Shown here: positions 24,493-30,910 of the stretch, piece after piece
Layout: the number at the start of each line of letters is the position of its first letter
How positions within the stretch are numbered: position 1 is the stretch's first letter
NCBI RefSeq assembly: GCF_012276985.1
Contig: NZ_JAAXMM010000015.1
Location: forward strand, 62,001 to 126,000
Reading direction: 5' to 3'
DNA from: Agrobacterium sp. a22-2
GTDB lineage: Bacteria > Pseudomonadota > Alphaproteobacteria > Rhizobiales > Rhizobiaceae
DNA: 64,000 bases
Program-made: the position numbers and the translations under genes
Notes under the pieces: generated by a model
Told to the model about the DNA's origin: nothing
Databases searched by the model: none
Seen by the model: only the letters and a program-made list of their open reading frames with translations

Positions 24493-24518
24493 TTAACAGT
24501 ACGGACATTTACGGTTAT
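24493..24518. promoter_or_regulatory. TetR operator 2 (regulator side)
   Basis: TTAACAGTAC and TTACGGTTAT form a weaker inverted repeat (7 of 10 pairs) with the same 6-bp spacer as operator 1 and the same half-site TAACAGTAC. It ends eight bases before the TetR start codon, fitting autoregulation. Confidence 0.65.
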
Positions 24519-24526
24519 AAGGCCCC

Positions 24527-25129
24527 ATGCGCGTAAAAACCGAGAAAAAAAGAAACGAAATCATCGGCATTGCCGGAGAGCTTTTCCGCTCTCAGGGCTA
24601 TGGCGCCGTGTCGATGGCGACGATCGCATCGGCCGTCGGCGGCTCGAAAGGCACGCTTTACGGCTATTTCCCGTCGAAGGAAGAGCTTTTCGCCGCCTTT
24701 GTCGTTACCGCCGGTCACCAGCGATGGCAGGAATTCATCGCTTTCCCCGACAAGGCAGGCAGCATAGACGCCAAACTCAAGGCACTCGGCCGCAACTACC
24801 TGCGCTTCCTGCTCTCGGACGAGATCATGTCGGTGAACAGGCTGGTTATTGCCGAAGCCGTGCGTTTTCCCGAACTCGGTCGCATCTTCTACGAAAACGG
24901 CCCGAGAAGCGTGATTGGCGTCATCGCAGCCACACTGGAGCAGGCGGCCCAGGCTGGAGAACTCAACATTGCCGATCCGACCGCAGCCGCATGGCGGTTC
25001 AAGGCCCTGTGCGAGGCCCGCCTGTTCGAGCAATACCTTTGGGCGATCCGCAGCAGCGTCACCGATGCGGAAATCATGGAGAACGTGGAACCCGCCTGCA
25101 TGATCTTCCTCGAAAGTTTTCGCGCCTAA
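24527..25129 (+). CDS. TetR-family repressor of the lignostilbene-type dioxygenase
   Basis: A 200-residue TetR regulator. The helix-turn-helix covers residues 10-55 (SMATIASAVGGSKGTLYGYF), and a helical ligand-binding domain follows with the AefR/TetR_C-type text RLVIAEAVRFPELGRIFYEN. It is divergent from the dioxygenase gene across 93 bp that hold two matching operators. ATG at 24527 follows AAGG. The likely inducer is the stilbene or its aldehyde product, by analogy with other local TetR repressors. The effector itself cannot be read from the sequence. It converges on the IclR gene with 16 bp between their ends. Confidence 0.9.
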   Translation: MRVKTEKKRNEIIGIAGELFRSQGYGAVSMATIASAVGGSKGTLYGYFPSKEELFAAFVVTAGHQRWQEFIAFPDKAGSIDAKLKALGRNYLRFLLSDEIMSVNRLVIAEAVRFPELGRIFYENGPRSVIGVIAATLEQAAQAGELNIADPTAAAWRFKALCEARLFEQYLWAIRSSVTDAEIMENVEPACMIFLESFRA

Positions 25130-25145
25130 AGCCTGAAACGCTGCG

Positions 25146-25898
25146 TCAGTTCGAGACGCCCAGGAAAACGTCACGAAGCTTGCGTGACAGCATATCGGCA
25201 ACCGGCGTTACCGTCATCAACAGCCGACGCTCGATGCTCTCGTTGCTATCCGCCGCACGGATGATCAGACTGATGCTGGCGTGGATTGCTGCCTCCGGGC
25301 AGGACACCGGCACGGCAATGCCCACCAGTCCGGCATCGACCTCACCGCGGGTGATCGTGTAACCCTGTCGTCGGATGGCTGCCAGTTCGGCAATCGTATC
25401 GTCCTTCAGGGCACGGTCATGGCCGCTGGCCTTCATCACCTTGCCAAGCCTGGCCTTCGGCAATTGTGCAAGAATCACCTTGGAGGTTGCCCCCCTTAAG
25501 AGCGGCATGGGGCGGCCGCGCTCATAGCTGGTCTCCACGGCAACATCGTGGGTGCGATGGTCTGCGACGCAGATGACCTGATCGCGGTATAGCCGGGCCA
25601 GCACCGCGACGCAGGGAACGTTTGCCGCCGCCAGCACATCGGCCAGCATCGGATCGCCTTCACGGATCAGCGGATCTGAAATGCGCAAGCGCCGATCGAA
25701 TTCGATGAAGGCAGCACCAAGTCGATAATGCGCCTCGATAGATGGGTCGAGAAACCCCTGCCCGACCAGTTCGCGCACGGTGCGATAGATGGTGCTCGCC
25801 GGAACATCCGTGGCGCCAGCCATTTCCTGGATGGTCCAGTGCGGCTTGTGCTCATCGAAAAGTCTCAAGATTTCGACAAACCGATCAAGTCCTGCCAT
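25146..25898 (-). CDS. IclR-family regulator of the meta-cleavage operon
   Basis: A 250-residue IclR regulator starting MAGLDRFVEILRLFDEHKPH. An N-terminal winged helix-turn-helix (MAGATDVPASTIYRTVRELV) is followed by the GAF-like effector domain (RRQGYTITRGEVDAGLVGIA, then VPVSCPEAAIHASISLI). ATG at 25898 is preferred because AAGGAAAA precedes it by six bases; an in-frame ATG at 25931 is possible. It is divergent from the extradiol dioxygenase operon, the usual place for an IclR regulator of aromatic catabolism. The effector is unknown. Confidence 0.9.
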   Translation of the reverse strand: MAGLDRFVEILRLFDEHKPHWTIQEMAGATDVPASTIYRTVRELVGQGFLDPSIEAHYRLGAAFIEFDRRLRISDPLIREGDPMLADVLAAANVPCVAVLARLYRDQVICVADHRTHDVAVETSYERGRPMPLLRGATSKVILAQLPKARLGKVMKASGHDRALKDDTIAELAAIRRQGYTITRGEVDAGLVGIAVPVSCPEAAIHASISLIIRAADSNESIERRLLMTVTPVADMLSRKLRDVFLGVSN

Positions 25899-26055
25899 TC
25901 TATTTTCCTTGGATATGCCAAGTTGATCCATTGACGGACGCTCTAGTTGCCATTTGCGCCATTGGGAAGTCAATCCAAACAATCGAATTTATCACCGGCC
26001 TCAAATCGGCGCCGCGCGCAGCGTCCACTTCACATTCATTATGCACCGCACACCT

Positions 26056-26082
26056 CATAATTATCAAAAAATAATAATTATG
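26056..26082. promoter_or_regulatory. Inverted repeat in the IclR / extradiol dioxygenase control region
   Basis: Perfect 9-bp arms CATAATTAT and ATAATTATG are separated by 9 bp, 66-92 bp upstream of the dioxygenase start, in a very AT-rich stretch (26040-26115). It is a good candidate for the IclR binding site or the operon promoter. A related element, ATAAT-N9-GATAACCT, follows at 26100-26121. Confidence 0.5.
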
Positions 26083-26147
26083 GCATTTTATGATTGCATA
26101 TAATCACTTTTTCGATAACCTTGGCGCAACAGCAATCGGAGGATCTG

Positions 26148-26999
26148 ATGTCGTACAATGCAGTTCAGGCTGGGGCATATCTGCACCATGTCGCTTTTGA
26201 GAGTTCTGACCCGAAACGCCTCGCCAGCTTCTATGCGACCAATATGGACATGGAACTGATTGAGGTCTCGCAGATCGAATACCGGTGCGAGGGGCCGTTG
26301 CGCCGCTTTGTCGTGGTGAAAGGGAATGACAAGGTCCTTTCCTATGCCGGCATGGCCTGCCGCAATGCAGAGGTGCTGGCAGGACTACGCCTTCACGCCG
26401 AGAAAAACGGCGTGGAAATCCTCGAAAGCGTCTCTCCCTACTTCGAAGAGGGTGCCTTTGCCGTGCGTGATGGCGACGGCCACCTGATCTGCTTTGGCGT
26501 CGCCTCCGACAGGACGGTTGCCTATGCGCCGGGTCGCGAGGGCATCCATGCCCCGACGCAGCACCTGACCTTTGCCAGCCAGAATGTCCAGAGTTTCAAG
26601 GAATTCTACGTCGACAAGCTTGGCTTTTTCCTCTCGGACCGCGTCCTTCACGAAAACGGCGATCTGGCGACGGTGTTCACAACGTCGAACCACGAGCATC
26701 ACACCATTGCCTGCTTCAAATCCGATCGCACCGGCGTCGACCATCATTCCTACGAGGCCGGCACCTTCGAGAACATCAAGAAATTCTGCGACCGCTTCGC
26801 ATCCAACGATGTGCTGCTGACCTGGGGACCGGGCCGCCATGGTCCGGGCAACAATCTCTTCGTCTTCTACACCGACCCGGACGGAAACTGGATCGAGATC
26901 TCGGGCGAGCTCGAGACCATCTACGACCGCGAGGTGATCGACTGGCCGCAGCATCCGCGCACGCTCAACAAATGGGGCCGTGCGATCCTGCGATCGTAA
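26148..26999 (+). CDS. Extradiol ring-cleavage dioxygenase, VOC (type I) family
   Basis: A 283-residue two-domain vicinal-oxygen-chelate protein. Domain 1 (LHHVAFESSDPKRLASFYAT) lacks a full metal triad. Domain 2 holds the Fe(II) ligands H139 (PTQHLTFASQ), H199 or H200 (GVDHHSYEAG) and E250 (NWIEISGE), spaced as in catechol 2,3-dioxygenases. It should open a catechol-type ring in the meta position. The start is ATG at 26148 (GGAGGATCTG before it); the open frame back to 26094 has no ribosome site. An FAH-family hydrolase and an MhpA-like hydroxylase follow, so the three make an operon. The exact catechol is unknown. Confidence 0.82.
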   Translation: MSYNAVQAGAYLHHVAFESSDPKRLASFYATNMDMELIEVSQIEYRCEGPLRRFVVVKGNDKVLSYAGMACRNAEVLAGLRLHAEKNGVEILESVSPYFEEGAFAVRDGDGHLICFGVASDRTVAYAPGREGIHAPTQHLTFASQNVQSFKEFYVDKLGFFLSDRVLHENGDLATVFTTSNHEHHTIACFKSDRTGVDHHSYEAGTFENIKKFCDRFASNDVLLTWGPGRHGPGNNLFVFYTDPDGNWIEISGELETIYDREVIDWPQHPRTLNKWGRAILRS

Positions 27000-27014
27000 G
27001 GGAGGAGACGGACC

Positions 27015-27878
27015 ATGAAGCTTATGAGTTTTGTACGGCTGGGCAAATGCGGCTTCGGCGCGGTGGTTGACGATGGCATCGTCGACCTGACCGACCGCCT
27101 GGAACCAGGCATCAACAGCATGAAGGCCCTGATTGCCGCGGACCTGCTCGATGCCGCCGCTGCTTTCGCGGCCGAGCGCCGTCCGGATTTTGCCGTTTCG
27201 GATGTCACGCTTCTGCCGGTGATACCGGATGCGGGCAAGATCCTCTGCGTCGGTCTCAACTACGAAACCCACCGCGCCGAGACGAAACGGCCGGACAACC
27301 AGCACCCGACCATGTTCACGCGCTATGCCGACAGCCAGATCGCCCATGGCCAACCGATGATCGTGCCCACGGTCTCCGACAAGTTGGACTTCGAGGGTGA
27401 GATGGCCGTTATCATCGGCCGCGGCGGACGCTGCATTCCGGAAGACAAGGCGCTCTCCCATGTCGCGGGTTATGCCTGCTACAACGATGGCACCATTCGC
27501 GACTGGCAGCGCCACACCCATCAGTTCGGCCCGGGAAAGACCTTTCCCGGCACCGGCGGGTTCGGGCCCTTCATGGTCACGGCTGACGAGGTCGGAGATT
27601 ATTCAAAGCTCTCAATTAAGACCCGCCTGAACGGCGAGATCATGCAATCCGCGACGCTTGCAGACCTTATCTTCCCGGTCGAACGGCTGATTGCCTATAT
27701 CTCGACCTACACGCCGCTGTCGGCTGGCGATGTCATTCTGACCGGCACGCCGGGCGGCGTCGGGGATCGACGCGATCCGCCGCTTTACATGAAGGCCGGC
27801 GACGTCATCGAGGTCGAAATCAGCAAATTGGGACGCCTCGTCAATCCGATTGCCGGAGAGGCTGCGATCGCGCCATGA
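27015..27878 (+). CDS. Fumarylacetoacetate hydrolase (FAH) family enzyme
   Basis: A 287-residue FAH-fold protein. An N-terminal cap of about 70 residues is followed by the catalytic domain with ILCVGLNYETHRAETKRPDN and the metal-binding acids E127, E129 (LDFEGEMAVI) and D158 (CYNDGTIRDWQ). The TLADLIFPVERLIAYIS and TGTPGGVG segments are standard for the acylpyruvase/2-hydroxymuconate-type branch. ATG at 27015 has GGGAGGAGA upstream. Its stop overlaps the start of the next gene by 4 bp. In a meta-cleavage operon it should hydrolyse or decarboxylate the ring-fission product; the exact reaction is not readable. Confidence 0.88.
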   Translation: MKLMSFVRLGKCGFGAVVDDGIVDLTDRLEPGINSMKALIAADLLDAAAAFAAERRPDFAVSDVTLLPVIPDAGKILCVGLNYETHRAETKRPDNQHPTMFTRYADSQIAHGQPMIVPTVSDKLDFEGEMAVIIGRGGRCIPEDKALSHVAGYACYNDGTIRDWQRHTHQFGPGKTFPGTGGFGPFMVTADEVGDYSKLSIKTRLNGEIMQSATLADLIFPVERLIAYISTYTPLSAGDVILTGTPGGVGDRRDPPLYMKAGDVIEVEISKLGRLVNPIAGEAAIAP

Positions 27879-29524
27879 ACGACGCTCAAGAAGAAACGGA
27901 CGTCCTGGTGGTCGGCGCCGGCCCCACCGGGCTCCTGCTGGCCAATCTGCTGGGATCGATGGGGGTCAGCACCATCCTGATCGAGCGCAACGAAACGACG
28001 GTGCCGGAACCCCGCGCCGTGTCGATCGACGACGAATCCCTGCGGGCGCTTCAAGCCGCAGGCCTCGCCGAGAAGATCGCGGCGATTACGGTCAAGGGAT
28101 ACGGGTCCATTTACCGTGGACCGGACGGGCGTCGCTTCGCTGAGGTCAAGCCCTTCGTCAAGGAATATGGGTTCGACAAGCGAAACGCCTTCGAGCAGCC
28201 CCTCTTCGAGGCAACCCTGCGCGAGGCGCTGTCCAGGCACAAAAGCGTCACGGCGCGCTTCGGCGCGGAACTGGTCGACTTCTCGCAAGACAGCGAGCAC
28301 GTTCTTGCCGAGGTGAAGCAGGGCACACGGACGCGGACGTTGCGCGCCCGCTACATGGTCGCCGCCGACGGTGGACGCTCGGCCGTTCGCAAGGCGCTTG
28401 ATATTCCGCTGGAAGGATCGACCTTTCAGGAACCCTGGCTGATCGTCGATCTGCAGTCGACCCGCAACCGGTGTTTCCACACCGAAGTCTTCTGCGATCC
28501 ACGTCGTTCGGCAATTACCCTGCCGGGCCCCGGCGGCATCCGGCGCTACGAGTTCAAGCTTAATCCCGGCGAGACTGCCGCGGATGCCGAGCAGGAAGGC
28601 TTCGCCCGCAGGCTGTTGGCCGACGTTGGTCCGGACGGCGAAGAGCCGATCCGCCGCCAAAAGGTCTATACCTTCCATGCGCGCATCGCGGCGCGCTGGC
28701 GTGACAGGCGCGTTTTCCTCGCCGGCGATGCCGCCCACCTGACCCCGCCCTTTGCCGGGCAAGGCATGAACAGCGGCCTGCGCGATGCGCATAACCTCGC
28801 ATGGAAACTCGACGAAGCATTGCGAATGGCAGATCCCGAGGCGCTACTCGACACCTACGAGACCGAGCGCAAACCCCATGCCTGGTCGATGATCGAGCTG
28901 GCGCTGCGCATGGGCAAGGTCATGATGCCCGTTTCCGTGCCGCGTGGCACGATCATCAGGGCAGGCTTTCGTCTTCTGGGGCTCTATGGCCCGGCCCGCG
29001 ACTACTTTGCCCAGATGAAATACAAGCCGAAACCCAAATTCGCTGCCGGGCTGATCCGGCCGGTGCCGAATGGTCCAGGAGCAGCGGCCATCGGTCGGAT
29101 GATCCCACAGCCTGTCGTCGCGACCCTCGACCGCCAGCAGATCCTGCTCGACGGTTGCCTGCCGGATCGTCCTGTTGTGCTGGTGTTTGCCGAGATGCCG
29201 GATCGCTGGGTGGACGCCGACATGCTGGAGCGTTTACGCGCGCTCGGGAGCGAGGTCATCGGCCTGACGCCCGAATGGATGAACCCGGTCGCAGCACCGT
29301 TCCCGATCCTGCGCGATCAGAGCCGCTTCTTCTCGGAAAAACCGTTCCGCGAATGTCTCGGCCACGCCTTGCTTCTGCGCCGCGACCGCTACGTTGCCGC
29401 CATTGAGCCTGTTGAATCCCTGGTGGGGCTGATCCCGATGATCGAGCGTCTGACCGCCGCCCCGCGGAGTTGCGAGATGGAACAATTGGCCGCGGAGGAG
29501 GAACTGCAAGCACAGGCCGTCTGA
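27875..29524 (+). CDS. MhpA-like FAD-dependent aromatic hydroxylase
   Basis: A 549-residue class A flavoprotein monooxygenase similar in layout to 3-(3-hydroxyphenyl)propionate hydroxylase and resorcinol-type hydroxylases. Motifs are DVLVVGAGPTGLLLANLLGS (FAD), YMVAADGGRSAVRKAL (DG) and VFLAGDAAHLTPPFAGQGMN (GD), with a C-terminal thioredoxin-like domain lacking the Cys pair. It is the last gene of the operon, joined to the FAH-family gene by an ATGA overlap, and would supply the catechol that the VOC dioxygenase opens. The ring substituent it prefers is not readable from sequence. Confidence 0.88.
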   Translation: MNDAQEETDVLVVGAGPTGLLLANLLGSMGVSTILIERNETTVPEPRAVSIDDESLRALQAAGLAEKIAAITVKGYGSIYRGPDGRRFAEVKPFVKEYGFDKRNAFEQPLFEATLREALSRHKSVTARFGAELVDFSQDSEHVLAEVKQGTRTRTLRARYMVAADGGRSAVRKALDIPLEGSTFQEPWLIVDLQSTRNRCFHTEVFCDPRRSAITLPGPGGIRRYEFKLNPGETAADAEQEGFARRLLADVGPDGEEPIRRQKVYTFHARIAARWRDRRVFLAGDAAHLTPPFAGQGMNSGLRDAHNLAWKLDEALRMADPEALLDTYETERKPHAWSMIELALRMGKVMMPVSVPRGTIIRAGFRLLGLYGPARDYFAQMKYKPKPKFAAGLIRPVPNGPGAAAIGRMIPQPVVATLDRQQILLDGCLPDRPVVLVFAEMPDRWVDADMLERLRALGSEVIGLTPEWMNPVAAPFPILRDQSRFFSEKPFRECLGHALLLRRDRYVAAIEPVESLVGLIPMIERLTAAPRSCEMEQLAAEEELQAQAV

Positions 29525-29817
29525 AAACTCAGAAGTGAAAGAAGCGCACAAAACAGAATTTCATTCGGAAGGCACGACTATTACCGGTTTCGACCGTGGC
29601 GGTCAGCGGGCCCGCCGCCACGCTCAGTCCGGTCGTCTCGGCAAAGACGAGCCTGTCGATCTCCCGGTCCGGCTTGCCGATGCCATCGCCGAAAAACTTG
29701 GCCTTCCTCCGAACCGGCCCTTCAGAGCGGCAACCGCGCAATCGCAACCTTGAGAAACAACACCTGTCAGAGAGACCCCTGATACCTTTCGGTGCTCTGC
29801 CAGGTCCTCTGCTGCTG
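29525..29817. other. Intergenic stretch without a supportable gene
   Basis: Short open frames exist on both strands (for example 29535-29753 plus and 29529-29747 minus), but none has a ribosome site, a recognisable domain or a family-like start. A degenerate minus-strand reading (KFFGDGIGKPDREIDRLVFA) could be gene debris, but I cannot name it. The functional part of this gap is the promoter-operator just to the right, 29819-29869. Confidence 0.5.
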
Positions 29818-29818
29818 T

Positions 29819-29869
29819 TTTACCTAACTTTACATTCCCTTAACGCGACTTAACGCTGGCCGAACTAGC
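29819..29869 (+). promoter_or_regulatory. Promoter-operator A of the ABC exporter operon (two-component regulator box)
   Basis: TTTACCTAACTTTACATT (29819-29836) is identical over 18 bp to the element before the efflux operon at 36918. TTTAC, TTAAC and TTAAC units begin at 29829, 29840 and 29850, steps of 11 and 10 bp, as in tandem sites for OmpR/PhoB-type regulators. TTAACG with CTAG about 18 bp further on looks like a weak activator-dependent promoter. The last unit ends 40 bp before the HlyD start. Confidence 0.75.
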
Positions 29870-29894
29870 ATACGTCCCGAAGGGGACAGCTATC

Positions 29895-30908
29895 ATGAAA
29901 ATACACCGCATAATAAAGTTCGCACTGGTTGCGCTCGTGCTGATTGCCGCCGGAGTTGGTGGTGGCTGGTATTGGTGGCAGAGTCGGCAAGACGAGTTGC
30001 CGGAAGGACTCGCATCCGGGAATGGCCGCATTGAATCCGACCAGGTCGATATTGCCGCAAAGTCCGCCGGACGCGTTCGGGAGGTGCTGGTGCAGGAGGG
30101 CGACCTCGTCTCGGTAGGACAAGTCGTCGCCCGCATCGACAGTGCGGAATTGCAGGCCGAACGCGCCAAATATGCCGCTGACGTGCTTTCCGAGGAAGTT
30201 TCGATGCTGGAGGCGCAAGCCACCGTTTCCCAACGGCAGGCAGAATTGATTCTCAAGGAAGCAAATCTTCGTCGCGCGCTCTCGCTTTCCGGCACCGGGT
30301 CCATCAGCGAGGAATCACGCGACGAGGCACTCAGCGAACGCGACTCCGCCAGCTCCGTCCTCGAGGCTGCCAAAAAGAATGTTGAGGCCCGCGAGCAATC
30401 GGTTGTGGCTGCGAAAGCGTTGGTTGCCCAGGTCGATGCTCAGATTGCCGACAACACGCTTGTCGCACCTGTGAGGGGCCGGGTCCTCTATCGCCTCGCC
30501 AACCCCGGAGAAGTTGTCTCGGCCGGCGGCAAGGTCCTGACGCTTGTCAATCTGGCAGAGATCTACATGGAGATCTATCTTCCATCCGAGCAGGCCATGG
30601 GCGTGGCGCTGGGATCACAGGCGCGTATCGTCTTTGACGGTGCGGATTTCGCAGTGCCGGCCAAAGTCAGCTTCGTGTCTCCGGAAGCACAGTTCACGCC
30701 CAAACAGATCGAAACGCGCAGTGAACGGGACAAATTGATGTTCCGGGTCAAGCTGCGTATGCCGACGTCCCTCGTCGACAGTCATATTGAGCAGATTAAA
30801 ACCGGTGCCCGCGGCGTCGGCTACGTGCGCTACGGTTCTAACCAGCCTGACTGGCCTGACCTCCTCCAAAAGCGCTACCAGGGTGATCCTCTTGACGCCG
30901 AGGATTGA
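29895..30908 (+). CDS. HlyD-family periplasmic adaptor of an ABC exporter (YhiI-like)
   Basis: A 337-residue membrane-fusion protein. One N-terminal anchor (residues 8-27) is followed by the first half of a lipoyl domain (AAKSAGRVREVLVQEGDLVS). A long coiled-coil hairpin (about 85-180) and the second lipoyl half (TLVAPVRGRVLYRLANPGEV) come next, then a beta-barrel ending YVRYGSNQPDWPDLLQKRYQ. This is the YhiI/YbhG layout, which links an ABC-2 exporter to an outer-membrane channel. No TolC gene is in this operon, but one lies in the co-regulated operon at 36998. It ends 2 bp before the ABC gene. Confidence 0.9.
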   Translation: MKIHRIIKFALVALVLIAAGVGGGWYWWQSRQDELPEGLASGNGRIESDQVDIAAKSAGRVREVLVQEGDLVSVGQVVARIDSAELQAERAKYAADVLSEEVSMLEAQATVSQRQAELILKEANLRRALSLSGTGSISEESRDEALSERDSASSVLEAAKKNVEAREQSVVAAKALVAQVDAQIADNTLVAPVRGRVLYRLANPGEVVSAGGKVLTLVNLAEIYMEIYLPSEQAMGVALGSQARIVFDGADFAVPAKVSFVSPEAQFTPKQIETRSERDKLMFRVKLRMPTSLVDSHIEQIKTGARGVGYVRYGSNQPDWPDLLQKRYQGDPLDAED

Positions 30909-30910
30909 TC

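Noticed and set aside
29535-29753. Short open frames on both strands after the MhpA-like gene
   Set aside because: There is no ribosome site, no homology that I recognise, and no consistent codon pattern. Treated as intergenic.
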